Shown: positions 1-5,152, counted from the stretch's first letter. The stretch is DNA of 5,152 nucleotides from a bacterium (GCA_021781185.1 JAJXXI010000564.1:1-5152); one strand, 5' to 3'. Translations and numbers: made by a program. The notes: generated by a model from the sequence alone, not told the origin.

Positions 1-855
1 GTCTCAGGCGAATTCACCTCGGCGACCAAAGTCGTCATTCGCGTGCCCAATGCGCGGGTGGCGGTGGCCAGGCTGTTGCCGGTCTTTTTTCCGCCCGATG
101 CGCCGGCCCCGGGCATTGACGCGAGCGCGAGCATCGCCGCCACGTCACAGATTGATCCCACGGCACACATCGGCCCCAACTGCGTCATCGGGGCGCGTGT
201 CAAGATTGGCGCAAACTCCGTGCTGCTCGGCGGCAATCATATTGGCCGCGACTGCCAGCTCGGCGACCAGGTCTGCCTGTTTCCGAACGTGGTCATTTAT
301 CCGAAATGCGTGATCGGCCATCGAGTTTCCATTCATGCCGGCACCGTCATCGGCTCGGATGGCTACGGCTACGTGTTTGACGAAGGCCGCCATCGCAAAA
401 TGTTGCAGGTGGGCAACGTCATCATTCGCGATGACGTGGAAATCGGCGCGAACACGGCGATTGATCGCGGTGCCCTCGGCGCGACGGAAATCGGCGAAGG
501 AACCAAAATTGACAACCTGGTCCACATCGCTCACAACGTGGTCATCGGCCGAAATTGTCTGGTCATGGGCCAGGCGGGCTTTGCCGGCAGCACGCGGCTG
601 GGAGATTATTGCGTCATCGCTTCACAAACGGGAATTGCCGGCCATTTGAAAATTGGCCATCAGGCCATGGTCGGCGCCAAGTCCGGTGTCATGCGCGACA
701 TTCCCGACAAAGGCGTGGTGCTCGGCATTCCCGCCGCCCCGGACAAGCAAGCCAAACGCCAGATGATCGCGCTGGAGCAACTGCCGGAAGTCATCCGCCG
801 CACGCGTGAACTGGAGAAACAGGTGGCTGAACTTCAGGCCAAACTGGACGGATAA
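1..855 (+). CDS. lpxD: UDP-3-O-acylglucosamine N-acyltransferase LpxD (5'-truncated by window edge)
   Basis: LpxD transfers a 3-hydroxyacyl chain from acyl carrier protein to the 2-amino group of UDP-3-O-acylglucosamine, the third step of lipid A synthesis, in the cytosol as a homotrimer. The visible 284 residues are open from base 1, so the GTG at 43 is an internal codon and most of the N-terminal uridine-binding domain lies outside the window. Fragment residues about 40-235 are hexapeptide repeats of a left-handed beta-helix (for example [16 protein letters not shown]). They include the GSDGYGY segment at 118-124 and [13 protein letters not shown] at 171-183, whose H178 matches the catalytic histidine of the family. 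The [13 protein letters not shown] segment and the helical tail (about 255-283, [18 protein letters not shown]) are the usual LpxD ending. The related acyltransferase LpxA is less likely because of the GSDGYGY segment and this tail. The upstream neighbour is not visible; the gene is followed by a long spacer. Confidence 0.96.
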   Translation, partial: VSGEFTSATKVVIRVPNARVAVARLLPVFFPPDAPAPGIDASASIAATSQIDPTAHIGPNCVIGARVKIGANSVLLGGNHIGRDCQLGDQVCLFPNVVIYPKCVIGHRVSIHAGTVIGSDGYGYVFDEGRHRKMLQVGNVIIRDDVEIGANTAIDRGALGATEIGEGTKIDNLVHIAHNVVIGRNCLVMGQAGFAGSTRLGDYCVIASQTGIAGHLKIGHQAMVGAKSGVMRDIPDKGVVLGIPAAPDKQAKRQMIALEQLPEVIRRTRELEKQVAELQAKLDG

Positions 856-865
856 AACCGTCCGG
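844..865 (+). other. Hairpin enclosing the lpxD stop codon
   Basis: GGACGG (846-851) and CCGTCC (858-863) form a perfect 6-bp stem with a 6-base loop (852-857). C844-G865 and a T-G wobble at 845/864 lengthen it to 8 bp. The lpxD TAA (853-855) sits in the loop. No T-tract follows on either strand, so it is not a classical intrinsic terminator. It could protect the 3' end of the mRNA or be a processing site; that role is inference. Confidence 0.4.
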
Positions 866-1085
866 AAAGAAGCGGGAAAATTGGCAGGCTGATTATTACA
901 CTCCCATAAAAAACTGAACGCAAGTTTTTGTTGCCCCAAACGGTGAAATTTTTTTGAAATTTTCACTTGAGAAAAACCTCCAGGAAGCCGATTTTCCAGT
1001 CAGTTGAAGTCGTTCTTTTAAAAACCAGTTTTCCCTGCCTTGTTCGTGATTTACAACAGTCCTTGAACCGTAATTAAAACGATCA
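866..1085. other. AT-rich spacer between lpxD and the RNA-like segment
   Basis: I see no credible protein gene here. The one longer reading frame across it (minus strand, 622-966) is antisense to lpxD and has no family features. The stretch is much richer in A and T than its surroundings. It contains two AT-rich inverted repeats: AAAAACT/AGTTTTT at 909-915/923-929, and GTGAAA/TTTCAC at 943-948/961-966, which can extend inward by TTT/AAA with a one-base bulge. Neither has a GC stem plus T-tract, so neither is called as a terminator. Promoters for the downstream genes probably lie here. Confidence 0.6.
1050..1079 (+). promoter_or_regulatory. Candidate sigma-70-type promoter for the RNA-like segment
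   Basis: TTTACA at 1050-1055 differs from TTGACA at one position. It is followed after 17-18 bases by the AT-rich ATTAAA/TTAAAA (1073-1079), a poor -10 match. Initiation would fall near 1086, just before the first predicted paired bases of the RNA-like segment. The -10 is weak and the assignment depends on position as much as on sequence. A competing TTGAAC at 1063-1068 has no good -10 partner. Confidence 0.25.
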
Positions 1086-1242
1086 CGGAATGAGTCACGG
1101 CAGTGGCCGACATGCCTTCACTGGAAGTCGAAAGCCGCCGGGCGAGTTCCACATGTAGCAATACATGTTCTAAGGATCGAGTTGGACACGGCAATGGTGG
1201 GGTGTTCTTTAAAGCCCGTCTGCGGACGGGCTTTTTTATTTT
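1086..1242 (+). ncRNA. Candidate structured RNA upstream of rarA (possible 6S RNA, or a terminator-controlled leader)
   Basis: About 155 bases that look like a structured transcript rather than protein-coding DNA. A 7-bp perfect stem, ACATGTA (1151-1157) with TACATGT (1162-1168), closes a GCAA tetraloop of the GNRA class. CAGTG (1101-1105) pairs with CACTG (1119-1123), and GGACAC (1184-1189) can pair with GTGTTC (1202-1207). An alternative rod-like fold, typical of 6S RNA, has the halves pair: 1088-1091/1204-1207, 1095-1098/1197-1200, 1106-1109/1189-1192 and 1128-1131/1177-1180, with a large central bubble and the GNRA stem as the tip. A strong intrinsic terminator ends it. The reading frame from GTG 1103 that runs into rarA crosses this terminator and encodes nothing RarA-like before residue 58, so I treat it as non-coding. 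The 6S suggestion rests on size, rod-like pairing and position beside rarA and the cyclo-ligase gene. I could not match conserved 6S sequence, and the exact ends are estimates. Confidence 0.45.
1211..1242 (+). terminator. Strong intrinsic (Rho-independent) terminator
   Basis: AAAGCCCGTC (1211-1220) pairs perfectly with GACGGGCTTT (1225-1234) around a TGCG loop. Six T (1232-1237), an A and four more T follow. The stem is GC-rich in its centre and the T-tract is only on the plus-strand side, so it acts rightward. It ends the RNA-like segment and lies 31 bases before the rarA start codon. It therefore either separates a small RNA gene from rarA or attenuates transcription into rarA. Confidence 0.9.
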
Positions 1243-1273
1243 GCCGGATGCCGCCCGGTGTTACCTTTCCGGA

Positions 1274-2653
1274 ATGGCACGCGATGATTTGTTTTCAAGC
1301 ACGGTGGAACATCCGCTGGCGGAAAATCCCGTGTCCGCCCCCGAAACTTTCCGCAGCCGTCCGCTGGCGGCCCGGATGCGTCCGCGCCGCCTGGATGAAT
1401 ACGCCGGCCAGTCGCACATTCTCGGTCCCGGCCAGCTTCTCCGGCGTGCCATTGAGGCCGACCGCATCCAGTCGCTGATTTTTTACGGCCCGCCCGGCAC
1501 GGGCAAAACCTCGCTCGCCCAAATCATCGCCCGCCAGACGAAGAGCAAATTCGAGCGATTAAGCGGCGTGGAATCAAATGTTGCCGACATGCGCCGGGTG
1601 CTGTCCGGCGCGGCCAACCGGCTCGAAAACGCCGGCCAGCCAACCATTCTTTTCATTGACGAAATCCACCGTTTCAACAAAGCCCAACAGGACGTGCTGC
1701 TGCCGGACGTGGAGAGCGGCGTCATCAAGCTCATCGGCGCCACCACGCACAACCCGTTTTTCTTTGTGAACTCGCCGCTCGTCTCCCGTTCGCAAATCTT
1801 CGAACTGCGCCCGCTGGCCGAGGATGAACTGTTCACGCTGCTGCAACGCGCCTTGCAGGACGAGGACCGCGGCCTCGGCTACCTGAAAATTTCGACGGGC
1901 GAAAACGCGCTGCGGCATCTCGCCAAAATTGCCGACGGCGACGCACGCAAGGCCTTGAATTCGCTCGAAATCGCCGCGCTCACCACCGCACCCGACGCGG
2001 ATGGCGTCATCCGCATCACGTTGGCGGTCGCCGAGCAAAGCATTCAGAAAAAGGCCGTGGTCTATGACGGCGACGGGGACGCACATTACGACACGATTTC
2101 CGCGTTCATCAAATCCATGCGTGGAAGCGATCCGGACGCAGCCCTTTATTGGCTGGCAAAAATGATTCATGCGGGCGAAGACCCGCGCTTTATCGCCCGG
2201 CGCATTGTGATTTGTGCGGCGGAAGACGTCGGGCTAGCGGATCCGATGGCACTGGTGCTGGCGAATGCCGCCCTGGCCGCCTCGGAATTTGTCGGCTGGC
2301 CGGAGGCGCGGATTCCGCTGGCCGAGGCGACGATCTACATTGCCACGGCCAACAAGAGCAATTCTGCGTATCTGGCGATTGATGCCGCCTTGGAAGACGT
2401 GCGTTCCGGCCGCACGATTGCCGTGCCGGAACATTTGCGCGACAAACATTACCAAGGCGCGGAACGGCTCGGCCATGGCAAGGGCTACAACTATGCGCAT
2501 GACGGCAGGGATCATTTTGTCCCGCAGGATTATCTCGGCGCGGACAGGCGATATTACGAACCCACGGAACAAGGCGTGGAAAAAAAAATCAAGGAACGCG
2601 TCGAGAAATGGCGGACGGAATTTGCCAAATTTCGCGGAGGCGGTTCAAAATGA
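1274..2653 (+). CDS. rarA: Replication-associated recombination protein A (RarA/MgsA), AAA+ ATPase
   Basis: RarA is a DNA-dependent ATPase related to clamp-loader subunits. It acts at stalled or gapped replication forks and interacts with single-strand-binding protein. The 459 residues are the usual size. Visible motifs: an RPRRLDEYAGQSHILG entry segment (36-51), Walker A GPPGTGKT (72-79), Walker B ILFIDEIHRF (125-134), sensor-1 GATTHN (155-160), the SRSQIFEL segment with the likely arginine finger (171-178) and sensor-2 GDARKALN (222-229). The C-terminal RarA domain has YDTISAFIKSMRGSDPDAAL (272-291) and AAEDVGLADP (315-324). I chose ATG 1274 because conserved sequence begins soon after it and every earlier in-frame start lies before the terminator ending at 1242. 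No Shine-Dalgarno is evident. The gene overlaps the cyclo-ligase gene by 4 bases, implying one operon. Its promoter is unclear: only 31 bases separate the terminator from the start codon. Confidence 0.96.
   Translation: MARDDLFSSTVEHPLAENPVSAPETFRSRPLAARMRPRRLDEYAGQSHILGPGQLLRRAIEADRIQSLIFYGPPGTGKTSLAQIIARQTKSKFERLSGVESNVADMRRVLSGAANRLENAGQPTILFIDEIHRFNKAQQDVLLPDVESGVIKLIGATTHNPFFFVNSPLVSRSQIFELRPLAEDELFTLLQRALQDEDRGLGYLKISTGENALRHLAKIADGDARKALNSLEIAALTTAPDADGVIRITLAVAEQSIQKKAVVYDGDGDAHYDTISAFIKSMRGSDPDAALYWLAKMIHAGEDPRFIARRIVICAAEDVGLADPMALVLANAALAASEFVGWPEARIPLAEATIYIATANKSNSAYLAIDAALEDVRSGRTIAVPEHLRDKHYQGAERLGHGKGYNYAHDGRDHFVPQDYLGADRRYYEPTEQGVEKKIKERVEKWRTEFAKFRGGGSK
2636..2640 (+). promoter_or_regulatory. 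Shine-Dalgarno of the cyclo-ligase gene
   Basis: GGAGG lies 9 bases before ATG 2650, inside the last codons of rarA. It decides the start over an in-frame upstream start at 2608, which would add 14 residues not expected for the family. Confidence 0.75.
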
Positions 2654-3222
2654 ACACGCCCCATCTCAAGGCGGAACTGCGTTCGCAAATCCGCGCCGCG
2701 CTGGGAAACATTTCCCCGGCCGTGCGGGCGGTGGAATCCATCGGGCTGTGTGACCGGCTGGAAACGCAGTTGCACAGCGCGCACACGATTTTATTCTTTG
2801 CGCCACTGGCGGATGAACTCGATGTCTGGCCACTGCTGGAAAAATTTCTGGCGGCGGGAAAATCCTGCGCCCTGCCCGCCTTCGACCCCACGGCCCGAGC
2901 CTATTCCGTCCGACGCATCCAAATCCCGGCCACGGACATTGTCATAGGAAAATTTGGCGTGCGGGAACCGGCTCCAGACTGCGGGGAAATCGCGCTGGAG
3001 AAGCTTGATGTGAGCCTGGTGCCGGGCATGGCGTTTGACCTGCACGGAAACCGGCTGGGACGCGGCCAAGGATTTTACGACCGTTTACTGGCCAATATCG
3101 GCGGGGTGAAATGCGGCGTGTGCCATGACTTTCAACTGCGGGAAAAAATCCCCACGGAACCGCATGACGCCAGAGTGGATTTTGTTTTTACGCCATCACG
3201 CTGCGTGCGGCGGAAGCGTTAG
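2650..3222 (+). CDS. 5-formyltetrahydrofolate cyclo-ligase (5,10-methenyltetrahydrofolate synthetase)
   Basis: This cytosolic enzyme uses ATP to convert 5-formyltetrahydrofolate to 5,10-methenyltetrahydrofolate, returning a dead-end folate to the one-carbon pool. The 190 residues are a normal length. Residues 6-18 (LKAELRSQIRAAL) give the basic N-terminal helix. The diagnostic signature runs from VPGMAFD (124-130) through GNRLGRGQGFYDRLL (133-147), the nucleotide- and folate-binding loop. CHDFQL (158-163) and IPTEPHDARVDFVFTP (167-182) are the usual C-terminal elements. The start overlaps the rarA stop (ATGA), with a good ribosome site, so translation is probably coupled to rarA. The stop codon overlaps that of the convergent lipoprotein gene. 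Known symbols for the family include ygfA/fau and yqgN; I leave the symbol empty because naming differs between organisms. Confidence 0.94.
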   Translation: MNTPHLKAELRSQIRAALGNISPAVRAVESIGLCDRLETQLHSAHTILFFAPLADELDVWPLLEKFLAAGKSCALPAFDPTARAYSVRRIQIPATDIVIGKFGVREPAPDCGEIALEKLDVSLVPGMAFDLHGNRLGRGQGFYDRLLANIGGVKCGVCHDFQLREKIPTEPHDARVDFVFTPSRCVRRKR

Positions 3223-3386
3223 CGATGCTGGGTGTCCATCCCGCCAAGACCGTTTTCCCAGCCTTGAGGGGCGTTCCAAGGCCGGACTGAAGCATTGTCC
3301 GGATCGGTGGAGGCGCATCCGCAAAAAGAAACCGCCATCGCCAGCAAAGCGAGCAGCAGCAGCAGATTGACGCCCAAAAACTTCAT
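3219..3386 (-). CDS. Small conserved lipoprotein with RPWN-x-P-x-GWE-x-GL tail
   Basis: A 55-residue protein. Residues 1-24 form a lipoprotein signal peptide: one lysine at position 2, a very hydrophobic stretch (LLLLLALLAMAV, 8-19) and SFCGC, where C24 is the likely lipidated residue with glycine at -1. C22 is a poorer candidate. The mature part is about 32 residues, polar and proline/tryptophan-rich, containing RPWNAPQGWENGL (35-47). I recognise this tail from small Verrucomicrobiota proteins but know of no assigned function; that is recollection, not a search. ATG 3386 is chosen because the signal peptide begins there, while upstream codons in this frame run antisense-like through the neighbouring gene. 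It lies 7 bases after the stop of the coiled-coil gene, without a clear Shine-Dalgarno, so translation is probably coupled. An envelope location is inferred from the signal peptide. Confidence 0.8.
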   Translation of the reverse strand: MKFLGVNLLLLLALLAMAVSFCGCASTDPDNASVRPWNAPQGWENGLGGMDTQHR

Positions 3387-3393
3387 TTCAATT

Positions 3394-4161
3394 TCAAGAA
3401 GCCGGATGTGCCGGAGAAACCGCGTCTCCCTCATACATGTCACCCAGTTTCCAGCCGGGGACGAGGTTGGCAATGCTGCGGTCCTTCTCCACCGTGCGAA
3501 CAATAACCTTGGCCACCAGCTTGCCATGACGGCTGACCAGCAGTTCGCCATCGGGGATCAACCCCTGGTCTTCACCAATGTTCAGCACCACGAAGTCCCA
3601 TTTGGGATCCACCGCCACGATCTTCCCATGCAAGCTGGCAGGAAGTCTGACGACATTGTCCGGGCCGATAAATTTGGCAAGCTCATTGGTCAAAACGGTG
3701 ATCTTGTGCATCATAACCAGTTTTTCACCGTTCATGACGTCCACTTCTGCCAAGGTGTCCTTGAGCGTCTTGTTGAGCTTGAAGACCTGATCGGCCGTCA
3801 AACCGGAGGCTGTGTAGGAGGCCAAAGAAGCTTGGGCATCGTCACGCTGCTGAGTCACTTTGCCGAGCTTGTCGGAAAGCTGGTCGGCGCGCTTTTGCTG
3901 GTCGTTGGCGCGGGCAATGGCCTTGTCGCGTTCACCTTGCGTGTTGGTCAACTCTTGTTTTGTCTGGGCAAGATCACCCTGGGTTTTCTTCAGAGTGGTC
4001 TTGGTGGAGGCGAGCTCGGTCAGCGCCTGCTTCTTGGCACTATTTTCGTCGTCGCGCTGCTTGGTGAGTGAAGGAATTTGGGTGGACACTTCATAATATC
4101 CCAAGCCAGCGGCGCCAAGCCCGGCCAGAATCGCCACGATTAAGCTGATGCGAAGTAACAT
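3394..4161 (-). CDS. Membrane-anchored coiled-coil protein with a C-terminal beta-rich domain, function unknown
   Basis: A 255-residue protein I cannot assign to a named family. Residues 3-22 form one hydrophobic segment after MLLR, fitting an uncleaved membrane anchor with the remainder outside the cytoplasm. Residues about 28-112 are polar, rich in K, Q, D, E, T and A, and show heptad-like spacing (QALTELASTKTTLKKTQGDL and following), a long coiled coil. A shorter helical part (122-165) follows. Residues 178-248 alternate hydrophobic and glycine positions: GKIVAVDPKWDFVVLNIG, GLIPDGELLVSRHGK, then GWKLGDMYEGDAV. This suggests a small beta-barrel-like domain, similar in style to the C-terminal part of MreC-type or FlgT-type envelope proteins, though the resemblance is only by eye. 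ATG 4161 is chosen because the anchor starts there; no Shine-Dalgarno is seen. It is cotranscribed with the lipoprotein gene. A cell-envelope structural role is inference. Confidence 0.85.
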   Translation of the reverse strand: MLLRISLIVAILAGLGAAGLGYYEVSTQIPSLTKQRDDENSAKKQALTELASTKTTLKKTQGDLAQTKQELTNTQGERDKAIARANDQQKRADQLSDKLGKVTQQRDDAQASLASYTASGLTADQVFKLNKTLKDTLAEVDVMNGEKLVMMHKITVLTNELAKFIGPDNVVRLPASLHGKIVAVDPKWDFVVLNIGEDQGLIPDGELLVSRHGKLVAKVIVRTVEKDRSIANLVPGWKLGDMYEGDAVSPAHPAS

Positions 4162-4179
4162 GGTGTTGCTGTTTTCGGA

Positions 4180-4208
4180 AGACTAAACTGCGCTGCCAAA
4201 GGTGTCAA
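4180..4208 (-). promoter_or_regulatory. Sigma-70-type promoter for the coiled-coil/lipoprotein operon
   Basis: On the minus strand a perfect -35 TTGACA (4208-4203) is followed after exactly 17 bases by TAGTCT (4185-4180), which keeps the important T1, A2 and T6 of the -10 consensus. Initiation would be near 4172-4174, giving a leader of only about 11-13 bases before ATG 4161. That agrees with the absence of a visible Shine-Dalgarno. Confidence 0.5.
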
Positions 4209-4446
4209 CGCCGTTTACATCCTCGATCGTTTTGTTTGGGGAAGCTGAAGAAGATCAAACGCTTTTGGCAACCAGTTCTGAAGAAAAACCTCGCCAGCGT
4301 CCTTGGGTGCCAAGGAATTAGAGTTGATCGTCAGGGCCGCAAACGCGGCATGCCGGACAAATTTAGCTCCAGAACAGCGCCGCAAATCATTCCGGCAGCG
4401 GCAATGTGTGATCACTGAAATGCGCGATGATTTTTCCCGGGGCAAT
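4209..4446. other. Spacer between miaA and the coiled-coil operon, no convincing gene
   Basis: Opposed short frames exist on both strands (minus 4215-4445, 76 codons from TTG; plus 4236-4418, 60 codons from TTG). Neither has a ribosome site, a recognisable domain or natural composition. A perfect inverted repeat, CCTTGG (4301-4306) and CCAAGG (4310-4315) with a 3-base loop, has no T-tract. An 8-base palindrome GTGATCAC is at 4408-4415. I see no intrinsic terminator for miaA. Confidence 0.6.
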
Positions 4447-5152
4447 TTACAACGTCGTGATTTTTGACAGCATTTCTGTTATCGAGTCACCAGGATTCAA
4501 TTGAAGCCAGTGACAATTGCCATGTCGGCGGAACCAGGTGAGTTGACGCCTGGCAAACTGACGCGTGCGGACTTTCACCAGTTCAATTGTCCCGGCCAGA
4601 TCACGTTCGCCCCGCAGATGCTCGACCACCTGCCGGTAACCGATGGCTTGCATGGCAAACTTGTTCTCGGCCAGCCCATGCTTCAAAAGTTCCCGGGTTT
4701 CGTCCACCAGGCCCCGCGAAAACATTTCATCCACACGGCTGTTGATGCGTGCGTGCAAATCAGCAGAGGCGCGGGTGAAACAAATCAAACGCGATGCCGC
4801 TGGTTGGCGGGGTAAGGCTCCCGGCGAACCGGCGTCTTTTGCCAACAGCGGCTCGCGAGAACACTCGCTCCACCGTGATTTCTGCGTGGAAAATGGCTTG
4901 CCGGTAAGGCGGATGACTTCCACGGCGCGAATGACCCGGCGTGGATTTTGTCGGTCAATTTTCCCATAGGCGGCCGGGTCGCGTTCGCGCAATTCATCAA
5001 GCAAAGACGCCAGCGATGCCGCCTCAAGTTCGGCGCGCAGTTCTGAGTTGGCGGCCGGGGCTTCCCCAAGTCCTTCAAGGAGCGCCTTGAAATAAAACCC
5101 GGTGCCGCCACAGAAAACCGGTGTGCGGCCGCGCGCCAGGATTTCCGCCACC
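4447..5152 (-). CDS. miaA: tRNA dimethylallyltransferase MiaA (5'-truncated by window edge)
   Basis: MiaA adds a dimethylallyl group to N6 of adenosine 37 in tRNAs that read codons starting with U, in the cytosol; the product is the precursor of ms2i6A. The visible 234 residues are the C-terminal three quarters. The N-terminal P-loop lies beyond base 5152, so the GTG at 5151 is an internal codon. Motifs in the fragment: PVFCGGTGFYFKALLEGL (11-28), matching the substrate-binding GGTGLY region; DPAAYGKIDRQNPRRVIRAVEVI (58-80) followed by TGKP (83-86); RVDEMFSRGLVDETREL (139-155); AMQAIGYRQ (166-174); and TRQFARRQLTWFRRH (196-210), a strong family signature. Between W94 and the DLHARI segment (131-136) the linker is proline/alanine-rich and seems longer than in E. 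coli MiaA. No operon partner is visible downstream. Confidence 0.95.
   Translation of the reverse strand, partial: VAEILARGRTPVFCGGTGFYFKALLEGLGEAPAANSELRAELEAASLASLLDELRERDPAAYGKIDRQNPRRVIRAVEVIRLTGKPFSTQKSRWSECSREPLLAKDAGSPGALPRQPAASRLICFTRASADLHARINSRVDEMFSRGLVDETRELLKHGLAENKFAMQAIGYRQVVEHLRGERDLAGTIELVKVRTRQFARRQLTWFRRHGNCHWLQLNPGDSITEMLSKITTL

Noticed and set aside
1088..1137. Hammerhead ribozyme, suggested by ATGAGTC at 1090-1096 and GTCGAAA at 1127-1133
   Set aside because: The invariant CUGAnGA core is missing and the three-helix arrangement with a cleavage site cannot be built.
1103..1273. A 57-codon in-frame N-terminal extension of RarA starting at GTG 1103
   Set aside because: It would translate through a strong intrinsic terminator and a set of hairpins, shows nothing RarA-like, and would make the protein longer than usual. 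ATG 1274 gives the normal length.
1574..2170. A 198-codon minus-strand frame inside rarA
   Set aside because: It is the shadow of a highly conserved AAA+ region and has no domain features.
3295..4071. A 258-codon plus-strand frame opposite the coiled-coil and lipoprotein genes
   Set aside because: It is antisense to two genes with clear membrane anchor, signal peptide and coiled-coil features, and its own composition is not protein-like.
4301..4315. CCTTGG/CCAAGG inverted repeat as a miaA terminator
   Set aside because: Only 6 bp with a 3-base loop and no T-tract on either strand.
4408..4415. GTGATCAC palindrome as a CRP-type operator
   Set aside because: An 8-base palindrome alone is expected by chance at this length, and it lacks the 6-base spacing of TGTGA-N6-TCACA sites.
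4236..4418. A 60-codon plus-strand frame in the same spacer
   Set aside because: TTG start, no ribosome site or known motif, and it opposes the direction of both flanking genes.
4215..4445. A 76-codon minus-strand frame starting just after the miaA stop
   Set aside because: TTG start, no ribosome site, arginine/serine/cysteine-rich start and no recognisable domain. It overlaps the good promoter of the next operon only by proximity and is best seen as chance.

Overview
The window looks like chromosomal DNA from a Gram-negative, fairly GC-rich bacterium, most likely a member of the Verrucomicrobiota. The Gram-negative call rests on lpxD (lipid A synthesis) and a lipoprotein. The Verrucomicrobiota call is an inference from a tiny lipoprotein ending in an RPWNAPQGWENGL-type tail and its coiled-coil partner, both of which I associate with that phylum from memory. 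No mobile element, CRISPR array, tRNA or rRNA is visible.

Layout: (1) 1-855, plus strand, the 3' part of lpxD, cut by the left edge. (2) 856-1273, a 418-base gap without a convincing protein gene. Its left part is AT-rich. Its right part (about 1086-1242) looks like a structured RNA ending in a strong intrinsic terminator. (3) 1274-2653, plus, rarA (AAA+ ATPase). (4) 2650-3222, plus, 5-formyltetrahydrofolate cyclo-ligase, overlapping rarA by 4 bases. (5) 3219-3386, minus, a 55-residue lipoprotein converging on the cyclo-ligase with a 4-base tail overlap. (6) 3394-4161, minus, a membrane-anchored coiled-coil protein, 7 bases upstream of the lipoprotein gene and in the same operon. (7) 4162-4446, a promoter for that operon plus about 240 bases in which I see no convincing gene. 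(8) 4447-5152, minus, the 3' part of miaA, cut by the right edge.

The genes fall into separate jobs: outer-membrane lipid A (lpxD), replication-fork maintenance (rarA), one-carbon/folate salvage (cyclo-ligase), an uncharacterised envelope pair, and tRNA modification (miaA). The part most worth a second look is the RNA-like segment before rarA and the cyclo-ligase gene. In other bacteria 6S RNA lies beside one or other of these two genes, so a divergent 6S RNA is a serious candidate. A terminator-controlled leader of rarA is the main alternative.
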